Positions 53,603 through 63,311 of a DNA stretch of 64,000 nucleotides are shown here, piece after piece (position 1 is the first letter of the stretch; each line of letters begins with the position of its first letter). The translations under genes were made by a program, and so were the position numbers. The DNA comes from Candidatus Competibacter phosphatis. GTDB lineage: Bacteria; Pseudomonadota; Gammaproteobacteria; Competibacterales; Competibacteraceae. The stretch lies in assembly GCF_012939995.1 (NCBI RefSeq), contig NZ_SPMZ01000036.1, positions 40,734-104,733 on the forward strand. The letters are read 5' to 3'. Under the pieces are notes generated by a model. That model saw only the letters and a list, made by a program, of their open reading frames with translations, was not told the DNA's origin and did no database searches.

Positions 53603-53890
53603 TTAGGCTGGACGTACCACAATCTCACCGCCCAGGACTTGGGCTTGGCAGGCAAGGCGGGTATCCCGGCCGGCGAAGTGTTCCTTCAGTATCTTGGCTT
53701 CTAGCGCCGAAGGTTCGCTTAAATTTTCCATGCCTTGCGTTACCTTCATCAGGCAGGTTCCGCAATCGCCTTCGCGGCAGCCGTAAACGATGCCGGAATT
53801 CAGCTTGTCCGAAATCTCGATGACCCGAGTGCCGGCTGGTACCGTGATCGTAACTCCAATATCGGCGAAGCTTAGTTGTGCCTTGGCCAT
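53603..53890 (-). CDS. [2Fe-2S] ferredoxin of the nifB operon
   Basis: 95 residues. The motif VYGCREGDCGTCLMKV with a later RLACQAQVLGGEIVVRP is a plant/adrenodoxin-type [2Fe-2S] cluster. The SEPSALEAKILKEHFAG segment between ligands is typical of nif-associated FdxD-like ferredoxins. It is likely an electron carrier for NifB or for nitrogenase. It lies 57 bases after nifB on the same strand. Confidence 0.88.
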   Translation of the reverse strand: MAKAQLSFADIGVTITVPAGTRVIEISDKLNSGIVYGCREGDCGTCLMKVTQGMENLSEPSALEAKILKEHFAGRDTRLACQAQVLGGEIVVRPA

Positions 53891-53947
53891 GCGTTTCTCT
53901 CTCTCCAGAAAGGACGTCGTAGTGGTCGTAGTGGTTGAAGGGTTTGC

Positions 53948-55375
53948 TCACGCGCTTGTGGATTGCGCCGCGCGTGGCGGCGCGGTCAGCCGCCCGCTGG
54001 TCCGCCATTCTCGATGGATGGCCCGAAGCGCATCTTCGATCTCTTCGCCGCCGTGTTCGCTGTTGGGTTGGATGCCCGCGTCTTCCAGCGCCCGCCAGGG
54101 CGTAAACCCGACCCGCGAGCACAGGATCGCCGCGCAATCGTGCAGGGCGAGGATCGCCCCTGCCATGGCGTCTTCCGAATCGCCGCAGGTGGTGGCGCCA
54201 TGACAGTAACGGGCAATTTCGCGGCGTTCGATCAGGCGACTTTCAACGGCGGAGACCTCGTAAATCAGCAGTTCTCGCAGGTGTCCGAAATGAGCGTCGA
54301 TCGTGTGGCCGTTCAGACTACCCACCGCGATACGCAGCGTTTCTCCGAGAGTTTGGGGGCGTATCGGGGTGACCACCGTCGATCGGATCGGTGGAGCCGA
54401 CGGTAGCGGCGGTTGTTCCAGCCGACGGACGATGGCCGCGCGCACCGCAGCCCGTTTGGCCATGGCCGCTTGTGGATCCACCGTCATCGCCTCGACCTTG
54501 TCCATGGTGAATTCGCCGCTACGGTCCGTGCCCAACTGACCGGTGGCGTCGGCGCGACATTGCTGGCAATGACTCATCATGCCTTCATCGCTTTCGCAAG
54601 CGGCGCGGGTCGCCTCCAATTCTTCGGTGGTCGGCTCGCGCTGGCCGGTGAGCCCGAAATGGGTGCCGTGTTCCGGTCGAGCGATCAGCGGCATGATGTT
54701 GTGCAGGATTGCGCCCTTTTCCCGGACGATGCGGTTGACTTCCGGGATGTGGGTATCGTTGATGCCCGGAATCAGCACCGAATTAATCTTGACTTGCACG
54801 CCGCGCGCCACGAGTAGATCCAGGCCGCGTAGTTGCTGCGCGATCAATGTGGCGGCTGCTTCGCGTCCTCGCAGCCGGCGGCCCTGCCAGACGATCCACG
54901 GATAGATCTGGGCGCCGATGTCGGGGTCGACGCAATTGATCGTAATGGTCACATGATGAATGCCGTGCTCCGCCAACGTATCGGCGTGTTCAGGCAGCGC
55001 CAGTCCGTTGGTGGACAGACACAACAAGAGGTCGGGTGCTTGTTCCCGCAGTTCCCGCAAGGTGGCGAACACCGGTTCGGGATTGGCCAGCGGATCGCCG
55101 GGTCCAGCTACGCCGATCACCGCCAGATGAGGGATCGCCGCGCCCACCGCCAGCGCTTTCCGAATTGCCTGATCCGGTTCCAGTAGTTCCGCCACCACGC
55201 CTGGGCGTGATTCGTTGCTGCAATGATACTTACGATTGCAGTAGTTGCACTGAATGTTGCATTTCGGCGCGACCGCCAGATGCAAGCGGGCGAAATGCCG
55301 GTGCGCTGCTGGGGAGTAGCAGGGATGGAGCGCCGGCGTATCACCTGCGGCTGTTGGTCGGCTGTTCGATTCCAT
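53948..55375 (-). CDS. nifB: FeMo-cofactor biosynthesis radical-SAM protein NifB
   Basis: 475 residues from ATG 55375 (MESNSRPTAAGDTPALHPCY), which has GGGGGA before it; upstream in-frame starts to 55618 are ignored because the sigma-54 promoter lies inside them. The radical-SAM motif is in LAVAPKCNIQCNYCNRKYHC, and the SAM-binding GAAIPHLAVIGVAGPGDPLA follows. A C-terminal NifX-like domain (about residues 355-460, IAVGSLNGHTIDAHFGHLRE) is present, as in gammaproteobacterial NifB. It makes NifB-co, the 8Fe precursor of FeMo-co. It heads an operon with two ferredoxins and nifQ. Confidence 0.97.
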   Translation of the reverse strand: MESNSRPTAAGDTPALHPCYSPAAHRHFARLHLAVAPKCNIQCNYCNRKYHCSNESRPGVVAELLEPDQAIRKALAVGAAIPHLAVIGVAGPGDPLANPEPVFATLRELREQAPDLLLCLSTNGLALPEHADTLAEHGIHHVTITINCVDPDIGAQIYPWIVWQGRRLRGREAAATLIAQQLRGLDLLVARGVQVKINSVLIPGINDTHIPEVNRIVREKGAILHNIMPLIARPEHGTHFGLTGQREPTTEELEATRAACESDEGMMSHCQQCRADATGQLGTDRSGEFTMDKVEAMTVDPQAAMAKRAAVRAAIVRRLEQPPLPSAPPIRSTVVTPIRPQTLGETLRIAVGSLNGHTIDAHFGHLRELLIYEVSAVESRLIERREIARYCHGATTCGDSEDAMAGAILALHDCAAILCSRVGFTPWRALEDAGIQPNSEHGGEEIEDALRAIHREWRTSGRLTAPPRAAQSTSA

Positions 55376-55456
55376 GGGTATCCCCCGAAGCGGCGAAATC
55401 GTCGAAAAGCGGGCGTTAACCCGCCACCGCCCGGAAGCGGGCGGCGCAAGTCTCCT

Positions 55457-55472
55457 AGCAACCGCCGTGCCT
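55457..55472 (-). promoter_or_regulatory. sigma-54 -24/-12 promoter of nifB
   Basis: The minus strand reads AGGCACGGCGGTTGCT, with both GG and GC elements perfect and 12 bases apart. Transcription would start near 55446, 71 bases before the ATG. Confidence 0.85.
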
Positions 55473-55488
55473 GATAAAGAGCAACAGA

Positions 55489-55501
55489 TAACTAATTGAT
55501 T
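55489..55501 (-). promoter_or_regulatory. IHF-like site of the nifB promoter
   Basis: The minus strand reads AATCAATTAGTTA, an exact WATCAA-N4-TTR match, with an A/T-rich stretch next to it. The same AT-rich block (ctaattgatttaaaat) occurs upstream of amtB. Confidence 0.65.
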
Positions 55502-55534
55502 TAAAATATTTTTATTGCAGATAGTAGAACGGTC

Positions 55535-55550
55535 TGTGGTGTTTGCCACA
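55535..55550. promoter_or_regulatory. NifA upstream activating sequence of nifB
   Basis: TGT-GGTGTTTGCC-ACA is an exact TGT-N10-ACA site, and its flanks form a TGTGG/CCACA palindrome, about 97 bases upstream of the predicted start of transcription. Confidence 0.75.
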
Positions 55551-55995
55551 GGAGGAAGAGAGCGATTGTTAGTTATGGAACAAGGGTGACGTTGGGTGGG
55601 GTCCGAATTGGTTATCACGCCCGGTTTCCGCCAGATGGGCGCGGTGTGATCGAATGGGAATCATTGCGTGAATAAGTATGGCGGATTGCTGGGATTGTCG
55701 GTTCTCGGAGAATCAAATCAGCATAGTCATGTCATTTTTTTAATGGATTCGCAGGTTTGTTTTTTTCGTTGTAATTTTCCAAAAAACAACGAAAAACATT
55801 AAGCCAAAAAATATTAGACAAATCAGGTCTCTTCTACTATATATTTATAACTTATTATTATGATTGAGAAATTAGTGGTCCGTCAGCCAGTTTGATTTTC
55901 CACTTTCTCGAATGGTTCATTTAATCGGCCCTACTATCCAGTGCGGTCAAATCGGGCGATAAATTCGTTCTTGTTACCCAAAGAAGGAGGTCATC
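55551..55995. other. AT-rich spacer between nifB and the TAXI gene
   Basis: About 445 bases with no supported gene. It contains long A and T runs (55730-55860), unlike the GC-rich neighbours. A perfect AAGGAGG ribosome site precedes the TAXI gene at its right end. Promoter elements for that gene could not be assigned with confidence. Confidence 0.45.
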
Positions 55996-56964
55996 ATGAA
56001 AAGATCCGCGATCGCGGCTTTATCCGCAATCCTGTTGCTGAGTTTGAGTGGCGCGAATGCCGCCGAAGAGAAATACGTCACTATCGGTACCGGCGGTCAG
56101 ACCGGCGTCTACTACGTCGTGGGCCAATCTATCTGCAAGCTGGTCAATCGTGAACAGAGCAAACACGGCATCAAATGCACGGCGCCGTCCACTGGTGGTT
56201 CGGTCGCCAATCTGAATGCGATCAGGGCCGGAGAACAGGACATGGGCGTGGCTCAGTCCGATCAGCAATACAAGGCGCTGAAAGGCGAGGGCGATTTCGA
56301 AGCGGCGGGACCTTTCAAGGAATTGCGCGCGGTATTCGCGGTGCATCCCGAATCCTTCACCGTGGTGGCGCGCAAGGACTCCGGGATCAAGACCTTTGAC
56401 GACCTCAAGGGCAAGCGAGTCAATATCGGCAATCCCGGTTCCGGCCAGCGTGCCACCATGGATGCGTTGATGAAGGAAAAGGGCTGGGATACCAGCGTAT
56501 TTCAACTGGCCTCCGAATTGAAGGCGGCGGAGCAGGCCCAGGCGCTGTGCGACAACAAGATCGACGCCATGGTCTATGTGGTCGGTCATCCGAACGGTTC
56601 CATCCAGGAAGCCGCTTCCTCTTGCGATGCGATCATAGTGCCCGTCACTGGCCCGGAAGTGGACAAGCTGGTGCAAGCCTATCCTTACTACGCCGTCTCC
56701 ATCATTCCCGGCAAGATGTATCCAGGTAGCGACGAAGACGTCAAGACCTTTGGCGTGACCGCAACCTTCGTGTCGTCCACCAAGACCCCCGATGACACGA
56801 TCTATGTGGTCGTCAAAGCCGTATTCGACAATTTCGATCGCTTCAAGAAACTGCATCCGGCCTTTGCCAATCTGCAGCCGGCCAACATGCTTAAGGACGG
56901 CCTGTCCGCGCCCTTGCACGACGGCGCCGTGAAGTACTACAAGGAAAAAGGCTGGTTGAAGTAA
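55996..56964 (+). CDS. TAXI-family TRAP solute-binding protein, copy 1
   Basis: 322 residues with signal peptide (IAALSAILLLSLSGANAA). VTIGTGGQTGVYYVVGQSIC at the start and FTVVARKDSGIKTFDDLKGK, with VNIGNPGSGQRATMDALMKE, are TAXI signatures. Ligands of TAXI proteins include glutamate, glutamine and 2-oxoglutarate in some cases; the ligand here is not known. It is followed by a close paralogue and by the fused permease, all on the plus strand. AAGGAGG lies before the start. Confidence 0.93.
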   Translation: MKRSAIAALSAILLLSLSGANAAEEKYVTIGTGGQTGVYYVVGQSICKLVNREQSKHGIKCTAPSTGGSVANLNAIRAGEQDMGVAQSDQQYKALKGEGDFEAAGPFKELRAVFAVHPESFTVVARKDSGIKTFDDLKGKRVNIGNPGSGQRATMDALMKEKGWDTSVFQLASELKAAEQAQALCDNKIDAMVYVVGHPNGSIQEAASSCDAIIVPVTGPEVDKLVQAYPYYAVSIIPGKMYPGSDEDVKTFGVTATFVSSTKTPDDTIYVVVKAVFDNFDRFKKLHPAFANLQPANMLKDGLSAPLHDGAVKYYKEKGWLK

Positions 56965-57039
56965 GGCGATTCCCTTGAACAAAAATACCCGTGAGGTGGG
57001 CGCCGTTCACCATGAGTTCCGTGCATGACGTCCTTGAAC

Positions 57040-57060
57040 AGGGTGGGCCATGTCCACCCT
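57040..57060. other. small hairpin between the TAXI genes
   Basis: A 7-bp stem (57040-57046, agggtgg, with 57054-57060) and a 7-nt loop in the 249-base gap between the two TAXI genes. No T-run follows; it might attenuate or stabilise mRNA. Confidence 0.35.
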
Positions 57061-57213
57061 GGTAGGAATGGCGGGTATGAGCGTTGTTTTATTGAAAATC
57101 ACTTAAGCCTGGTGAATGGGCGACCGGAAAGGCTGCCCGCTCGTTCGATCCCTCTTTAAAACACAGTAAGTATTTGACTCGTGTTCTTCCGATACCGCCG
57201 TGAGAGAGACCCT

Positions 57214-58185
57214 ATGAAAACGAGTCGGTTGGTCAGCATCATCGTCATCGCCTCGATGGCTTTGGGGATCGGTGTCGCGCGGCCGATCCAGGCCGAAGAG
57301 ATCGCCATCGGGACCGCCAGCCGCGCTGGCGTGTACTTTCAGGTTGGGCAGGCCATCTGTCGACTGTTGAATGCTGAAACCGCTCAGCATGGTGTTGTCT
57401 GCAAGGCGCTGCCCACGGATGGTTCCATTGATAACTTGCGGCAAATTCGGGCCGCTAAGCGGCAACTCGGCATCGTACAGTCCGACTGGCAATATCATGC
57501 CGTCAACGGTACTGGAACATTCGAAGCGGCGGGACCGGATACCGACCTGCGGGCGTTGTTTTCCGTCCACGGGGAATCCTTTACGGTGGTGGCCCGCCGC
57601 GACGCCGGCATCGAATCCTTCGATGACCTTAAGGGCAAACGAGTCAACATCGGCAACCCCGGCTCCGGCCAGCGTGCCACCCTGGAGGTGCTCATGGCGG
57701 CCAAGGGTTGGGACAAGAATGTCTTTTCCCTGGCCAACGAGCTGTCGGCCTCCGAGCAATCCCTGGCGCTTTGCCATGATCGCGTACAGGCCATGGTCTA
57801 CGTCGTGGGACACCCGAATGCATCCGTGGCTCAGGCCGTCAACCTGTGCGATGCCTTCATCGTGCCCGTAACGGGACCGGTGGTCGACCGCCTGCTGGCC
57901 GACAACCCGTATTACGCCCGCACCCAGGTACCTGGCGGCATTTATAAGGGCAACCCGAAACCGGTCAGCACCTTTGGCGTCAAGGCCACGGTCGTTGCCT
58001 CCACTAGGCTGAGCCCCGACACCGCCTACCTTTTGGTCAAGACGGTGTTCGAAAATCTGGACGATTTCAAGAAGCAACATCCGGCGTTCGCCAATCTGGA
58101 AACAGCGGACATGATCAAGGACGGGCTTTCGGCGCCATTGCACGACGGGGCGCTGCGCTACTATCGAGAAAAAGGCTGGCTGTAA
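57214..58185 (+). CDS. TAXI-family TRAP solute-binding protein, copy 2
   Basis: 323 residues from ATG 57214, GAGAG upstream, with a signal peptide (VSIIVIASMALGIGVARPIQ). It is a clear paralogue of the upstream gene: the segment FTVVARRDAGIESFDDLKGK and VNIGNPGSGQRATLEVLMAA align closely, as do DGLSAPLHDGALRYYREKGW. It may have a different ligand for the same permease. It ends 118 bases before the permease gene. Confidence 0.92.
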   Translation: MKTSRLVSIIVIASMALGIGVARPIQAEEIAIGTASRAGVYFQVGQAICRLLNAETAQHGVVCKALPTDGSIDNLRQIRAAKRQLGIVQSDWQYHAVNGTGTFEAAGPDTDLRALFSVHGESFTVVARRDAGIESFDDLKGKRVNIGNPGSGQRATLEVLMAAKGWDKNVFSLANELSASEQSLALCHDRVQAMVYVVGHPNASVAQAVNLCDAFIVPVTGPVVDRLLADNPYYARTQVPGGIYKGNPKPVSTFGVKATVVASTRLSPDTAYLLVKTVFENLDDFKKQHPAFANLETADMIKDGLSAPLHDGALRYYREKGWL

Positions 58186-58302
58186 ACCAGCGGCAAACTC
58201 GCGAAAGCCGTATCGTCTTTTCCCGGGCGATGAGACGTGTTCGTTTCCCAAGCCATTGATCCACCACCGACCCACGCGCGCTGCTGGGTAAAGGGGACCT
58301 TG

Positions 58303-60900
58303 ATGAGTGAGCAAGTTGATAAAAAATCGGCGATGTCGGAGGAGGAACTGCAGGACCTGGTGGCCGAGGCGGATACCGGTGCCCGATCGCCGGGAGGCAT
58401 ACCACGGAAGGTTCTGCTCGGCGTGGCCGCCGCCTGGTCTTTGTTCCAATTATGGATCGCGTCACCTTTACCCTTCATGGTCGGCTTTGGCGTATTCAAC
58501 GACACCGAAACCCGTTCCATCCATCTGGCGTTCGCGGTGTTCCTGGCCTTTCTGGGGTATCCCGCGCTGAAGCGCTCGCCGCGACATTACATTCCCCTGC
58601 AAGACTGGATCATGGCGGCGGTGGGCGCCTTTTGCGCCGGCTACCTGTTCCTGTTCTATAACGAGCTGTCGCAGCGGCCCGGTGCGCCCAACACCCAGGA
58701 TGTGATCGTGGCTTGCGTCGGCATGGTCCTGTTGTTGGAGGCGACGCGACGGGCGCTGGGTCCACCGCTGATGGTGATGGCCATGCTGTTTCTGGGCTAC
58801 ACCTTTGCCGGTCCTTACATGCCGGGGATCATCGCCCACAAGGGCGCCAGCCTGAACGCGGTGGTCAATCACCAATGGATTACCACCGAAGGCGTGTTCG
58901 GCATCGCCCTCGGCGTCTCCACCAGTTTCGTGTTCCTGTTCGTGCTGTTCGGGGCGCTGCTGGACAAGGCGGGCGCGGGCAACTATTTCATCAAAGTGGC
59001 TTTTTCCATGTTGGGGCACATGCGCGGCGGTCCGGCCAAGGCGGCCGTCGTGGCGTCGGGTCTGACCGGGCTGATCTCAGGTTCCTCCATCGCCAATGTG
59101 GTGACCACCGGCACCTTCACCATTCCCATGATGAAACGGGTCGGTTTTTCGGCGGAGAAGGCCGGCGCGGTCGAAGTGGCTTCCTCGGTCAACGGCCAGA
59201 TCATGCCGCCGGTGATGGGCGCGGCCGCCTTCCTGATGGTGGAATATGTGGGTATCTCCTATCTCGAAGTCATCAAACATGCCTTCGTTCCAGCCATCAT
59301 TTCCTATATCGCTCTGGTTTATATCGTTCACCTGGAAGCCTTGAAGGCCAACATGCAGGGTTTGCCGAAACCCGGCGTGATCAAGCCTTGGCTGCAGCGC
59401 ATCATTGGCACCTTGTTCGGATTTATCGCCACCGCCATTCTGGCCATGGCGGTCTATTACGGCATCGGCTGGTTGAAGCCGGCTTTGGGTGATGCCGCCA
59501 CCTGGGTGATTTCGCTGCTGCTGGCGGTGGTCTATGTGGCGCTGGTTTGGGTCGGTTCGCGGTATCCCGTGTTGGAGTTGGACGATCCCAACGCGCCGGT
59601 GGTCCAACTGCCCGAGACCAAGCCGACCGTCATGTCTGGCTTGCACTTTATCCTGCCGGTCATCGTGCTGGTTTGGTGCTTGATGGTGGAGCGCTTGTCG
59701 CCAGGCCTGTCTGCCTTCTGGGCCACCATGCTGATGGTGTTCATCCTGCTCACCCAAAGGCCATTGTTCGCGTTGTTTCGCGGCGAAGGCCATTTCGGCG
59801 CGGCCATTCGCCACGGCTACGACGATCTGGTCGAAGGACTGATCGCCGGTGCTCGCAACATGATCGGCATCGGCATCGCCACGGCGACGGCCGGCATCAT
59901 CGTCGGCGCCGTTTCCCAGACTGGCGTCGGTCTGGTGTTGGCCGATCTGGTGGAGATCCTGTCGCTCGGCAATATCCTGCTGATGTTGATTCTGACGGCG
60001 GTGCTCAGCCTGATTCTAGGCATGGGGTTGCCCACCACCGCCAACTACATCGTGGTGTCGTCGCTGCTGGCGCCGGTCATCGTCACCCTGGGCGAACAGT
60101 CGGGCTTGATCGTTCCGCTGATCGCCGTCCATTTGTTCGTCTTCTTCTTCGGCATCATGGCCGATGTGACGCCGCCGGTGGGCTTGGCATCCTTTGCCGC
60201 CGCCGCGATTTCCGGTGGCGATCCGATCAGAACCGGCGTTGTGGCCTTCGTCTACAGTCTGCGCACCGCGATCCTGCCTTTTCTGTTCATCTACAACACC
60301 GATTTGTTGCTGATCAACGTGGATTGGGTGCACGGCATCGTTATTTTCGTCGTGGCCACCGTTGCCATGCTGTTGTTCGCCGCCGCCATGCAGGGCTATT
60401 TCTTTGCCCGAAGTCGATTCTATGAATCCATTTTGCTGATGCTGATCGCCTTCACGCTGTTCCGTCCCGGTTTCTGGATGGACATGATTTCTCCGCCTTA
60501 CCAGGAACTGGCGCCCACGGAATTGATGGCGGAAGCTGACAAGCTGGCGCCGGGCACGGAGATTCGCTTGCATATCGATGGCACCGATGAAGTTGGCAAA
60601 CCGCGTAGTTTCGTGGCCGTGTTGCCGATGGGTGATGGTGCCACGGGCGAGGAGCGCTTGACGAACACCGGTCTTGAAGTGCTGGAGGAGGATGGCAAGC
60701 TGCTGGTCGATAACGTCGCTTTCGGCAGCGCCGCCCAGAAAGCGGGTTTGGCTTTCGACCAAAGCATCCACGGGGTGTTGTTGCCCCTGGATCAGCCTCG
60801 GAAGGAATGGCTGTGGATTCCCGCGTTCCTGGTGCTGGCGCTGATCGTCAAACTACAACGGGCACGTCTTGGTCGCGAAACGGCGCCGGCCGCCGCTTGA
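58303..60900 (+). CDS. TRAP transporter fused permease (TAXI type, DUF3394 tail)
   Basis: 865 residues from ATG 58303, AAGGGG upstream. An N-terminal DctQ-like part of four or five helices is fused to a DctM-like part with FVLFGALLDKAGAGNYFIKV, GPAKAAVVASGLTGLISGSS and AGIIVGAVSQTGVGLVLADL. The C-terminal about 170 residues contain DUF3394, with a PDZ-like stretch LLVDNVAFGSAAQKAGLAFD and a last membrane helix. It works with one or both TAXI proteins; a substrate is not assigned. Common in TAXI systems. Confidence 0.93.
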   Translation: MSEQVDKKSAMSEEELQDLVAEADTGARSPGGIPRKVLLGVAAAWSLFQLWIASPLPFMVGFGVFNDTETRSIHLAFAVFLAFLGYPALKRSPRHYIPLQDWIMAAVGAFCAGYLFLFYNELSQRPGAPNTQDVIVACVGMVLLLEATRRALGPPLMVMAMLFLGYTFAGPYMPGIIAHKGASLNAVVNHQWITTEGVFGIALGVSTSFVFLFVLFGALLDKAGAGNYFIKVAFSMLGHMRGGPAKAAVVASGLTGLISGSSIANVVTTGTFTIPMMKRVGFSAEKAGAVEVASSVNGQIMPPVMGAAAFLMVEYVGISYLEVIKHAFVPAIISYIALVYIVHLEALKANMQGLPKPGVIKPWLQRIIGTLFGFIATAILAMAVYYGIGWLKPALGDAATWVISLLLAVVYVALVWVGSRYPVLELDDPNAPVVQLPETKPTVMSGLHFILPVIVLVWCLMVERLSPGLSAFWATMLMVFILLTQRPLFALFRGEGHFGAAIRHGYDDLVEGLIAGARNMIGIGIATATAGIIVGAVSQTGVGLVLADLVEILSLGNILLMLILTAVLSLILGMGLPTTANYIVVSSLLAPVIVTLGEQSGLIVPLIAVHLFVFFFGIMADVTPPVGLASFAAAAISGGDPIRTGVVAFVYSLRTAILPFLFIYNTDLLLINVDWVHGIVIFVVATVAMLLFAAAMQGYFFARSRFYESILLMLIAFTLFRPGFWMDMISPPYQELAPTELMAEADKLAPGTEIRLHIDGTDEVGKPRSFVAVLPMGDGATGEERLTNTGLEVLEEDGKLLVDNVAFGSAAQKAGLAFDQSIHGVLLPLDQPRKEWLWIPAFLVLALIVKLQRARLGRETAPAAA

Positions 60901-60911
60901 AGGAGAACGCC

Positions 60912-61340
60912 ATGTATAAAGACATCCTGTTTCCCATCGATTTGAATCAAGACAGTTCTTGGATCAATGTATTGCCGTCCGTCATTGAGTATTGCAAGGC
61001 ATTCAATTCGCGCCTGCATGTGGTCACCGTAGTGCCCGATTTCAGCATGCCGCTGGTCGGTAGTTATTTTCCCGAGAATTTCGGCAACAAGATGGTGGAG
61101 GATACCAACAAACGTTTGCACGCGTTCATCAAGGAGCATGTGCCTTCCGAGGTCCATGTGCAGCACATTGTCGCCGAGGGCGTCGTGTATAAGGAAATCA
61201 TCCGAATGGCCAATGAAATCGGTGCCGATCTCATCATCATGGCCTCGCATCGTCCGGAATTGGGGGATTTTTTAGTCGGCCCGAATGCGGAACGGGTGGT
61301 CCGGCATTTCAATCGATCCGTATTGGTGGTCAGAAATTGA
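60912..61340 (+). CDS. universal stress protein UspA family (TRAP-linked)
   Basis: 142 residues, start preceded by AGGAG. MYKDILFPIDLNQDSSWINV begins a Usp domain; the C-terminal ATP-binding region is LIIMASHRPELGDFLVGPNA followed by NRSVLVVRN. It lies 11 bases after the permease, like TeaD which binds TRAP permease TeaABC and regulates uptake; the same role is a reasonable inference. Confidence 0.9.
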   Translation: MYKDILFPIDLNQDSSWINVLPSVIEYCKAFNSRLHVVTVVPDFSMPLVGSYFPENFGNKMVEDTNKRLHAFIKEHVPSEVHVQHIVAEGVVYKEIIRMANEIGADLIIMASHRPELGDFLVGPNAERVVRHFNRSVLVVRN

Positions 61341-61374
61341 AGCAGAGGGCAAGTCCAGAGAAGAACGTATGGCT

Positions 61375-62670
61375 TTATTTGAATAACCCCGATGTTTCCA
61401 CGACATGCTCGATGGATTGTTCCGCCCTGAGCAGTTCGAAACGCACTTCGTGGTCGTCTCCGATGTGAAAGCCGTAGACGGCGGCGTCGGGGAGGCTGTT
61501 GTACTGGAAGGGTGTGGAAAAATAATAGGCGCCGGTGTCGTGGGCCAGGATGAAATCCCCCGGTTCGAGCAGCGGTAGCGGGCGTTCGTGGGCGAGGATA
61601 TCGCCGGCGAAGCAGCACGGACCCGCCACGTCCTGCGGGATTTTTTCGCCCCGCTTGAACCGCCCTTGCGCGTCGAAGGCGCTCAGGCGAATGGCCCACA
61701 TTTCCGGCAGGAATACCGTGCGCGCCGCGACTTGCGCCCCGGCATGGGTGATGGCGATATGCCGGTCGCCGCTGGTTTTGGTGTACTCCACGCGGGCGGC
61801 GATGAAGCCATTCTTGGCCACGACCGACCGCCCGAACTCGGTTATCACCCGATAGGCACCCGAAAACAACGCCGGCGCGTGGGTACGCAGCAGCGCGGCG
61901 TATTCGTCATAGCCTGGCGTGAACTCGTCGCTGGCAAAATTGACCGGTAAACCTCCACCGATATCGAGAACTTGCACCTGTTGGCGTCCCACGGCGGCGT
62001 TGATCTCCTCCGCGAAGGTCACCACCTTGGCGACCCCACTGGCGATCAGTTCCAGCGAGCAGCCTTGCGAGCCGACGTGGGTATGCACGCCGGTCAACCA
62101 CGGCCGTTCGATATAGGCTTGAATCAGCCGGGTTCGCTGGCCCGCATCCTCCAGCGGGATGCCGAATTTCGAGGTTCGGGTGGCGGTACTGGTGGCGGCG
62201 ATGGTGCCGACCCCGACCTGTGGGTTGATACGAATGCCGATCTCGGAATTCGACGACGAGGTGGCCATCAACGCCGTCACCCGTTCCAGTTCCTGGAAGT
62301 TGTCGATGTTCAACGCGATGCCCAGCCGCAGTGCCTGTTCGATTTCCCCCAGCGTCTTGGCGGGGGAGTCGAGCACGATCTCGTGAGGCAAGAAACCGGC
62401 TCGGCGGGCTTGGGCGAACTCGCCGGGGCTGGCGACCTCGCATCCCATTCCACATTGGCGTAGCAGCGCGAGTACCCGGTGCAGACAATTGGCCTTGGCG
62501 GCGAAGGCGTGGGTGAAATGATCGTCGAATGCTGCCCGCAGGCTCGCCACGGTCTTTTCGATACCGTCCATGTCGATGAAGGCCGCCAGCAGATGTTTTT
62601 CACCGAGTAGCCCGTATGCGGCGGCCGCCTGCATCACGGTTTCCTTGCGGGGAGAGATGTCGTCGTTCAT
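61375..62670 (-). CDS. fold-type III PLP decarboxylase (DapDC/ornithine decarboxylase family)
   Basis: 431 residues from ATG 62670 with AAGGAA upstream. The PLP lysine lies in FTHAFAAKANCLHRVLALLR, typical of the alanine-racemase-fold decarboxylases; GVHTHVGSQGCSLELIASGV, VQVLDIGGGLPVNF and PCCFAGDILAHERPLPLLEP continue the family, and FILAHDTGAYYFSTPFQYNS carries the C-terminal residues. Diaminopimelate, ornithine and related substrates are possible. The length matches, but it is not near lysine genes. Convergent with the UspA gene. Confidence 0.85.
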   Translation of the reverse strand: MNDDISPRKETVMQAAAAYGLLGEKHLLAAFIDMDGIEKTVASLRAAFDDHFTHAFAAKANCLHRVLALLRQCGMGCEVASPGEFAQARRAGFLPHEIVLDSPAKTLGEIEQALRLGIALNIDNFQELERVTALMATSSSNSEIGIRINPQVGVGTIAATSTATRTSKFGIPLEDAGQRTRLIQAYIERPWLTGVHTHVGSQGCSLELIASGVAKVVTFAEEINAAVGRQQVQVLDIGGGLPVNFASDEFTPGYDEYAALLRTHAPALFSGAYRVITEFGRSVVAKNGFIAARVEYTKTSGDRHIAITHAGAQVAARTVFLPEMWAIRLSAFDAQGRFKRGEKIPQDVAGPCCFAGDILAHERPLPLLEPGDFILAHDTGAYYFSTPFQYNSLPDAAVYGFHIGDDHEVRFELLRAEQSIEHVVETSGLFK

Positions 62671-63311
62671 GGCGGGTTCCTTGTTGGTGGGCGGCAATGG
62701 CCATGGTCTGTGATTACGGTCAGCGCGGAAACCGACAAAGAGATACGCGCCGTGCCGATTTGGCTCTCAAGCAGTTGTCGGCTGGAAAGCACTTATCCGA
62801 CCACGCGCCATACTACCCGCCCAGGCTCAGCGCGACCACGGCAAAACATGTAGATCGGTCAAACTGTAGCGCTCTCGCAAAGCCGCGCCGTAACGGTGCG
62901 TCTGATCTTCGGCCTCATCCAAGTTTTGTCGCTACCGCCGATGGAATGACCAGAATTTTAAGGGCACAGGCCGCCGGAGCACGAGATGCTGGCTCGGCAA
63001 GTCGCTAGGAGACACAAGAAGTACTGTTCACCTTGGGTGACTTCCAGTACGTCATCATGGATAGCGTGTATTGAGGGACTCAAGAGTCATTGATGTAACT
63101 TTATTTAATCAGGATATGGCATGTCGCGCTAAAAAAATGTTTCTGATTAACTTACTCTGTTGAAATACAAAATGGAATCTCTATAAGCTATCGCTAAATT
63201 ATCGTCATGAATATTAAACACTAAAACCAAACTTCTCATGAGAAGGGTGGAGAGTCGCCGACCTATGGAACAGGCTGGCGGCTTTTATTTTGGCGAATGA
63301 GGGGAGATGAG
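62671..63311. other. intergenic region upstream of the PKD protein
   Basis: About 640 bases without a supported gene. The left two thirds look like ordinary GC-rich sequence; a short plus-strand open frame (62616-63008) has no family signature. The right third is AT-rich, with a perfect palindrome cttctcatgagaag at 63232-63245 about 70 bases before the next gene, a possible operator. Confidence 0.4.

Noticed and set aside
55376..55618. N-terminal extension of NifB up to 55618
   Set aside because: The open frame covers the sigma-54 promoter, IHF site and NifA site; NifB similarity begins after ATG 55375, which has its own ribosome site.
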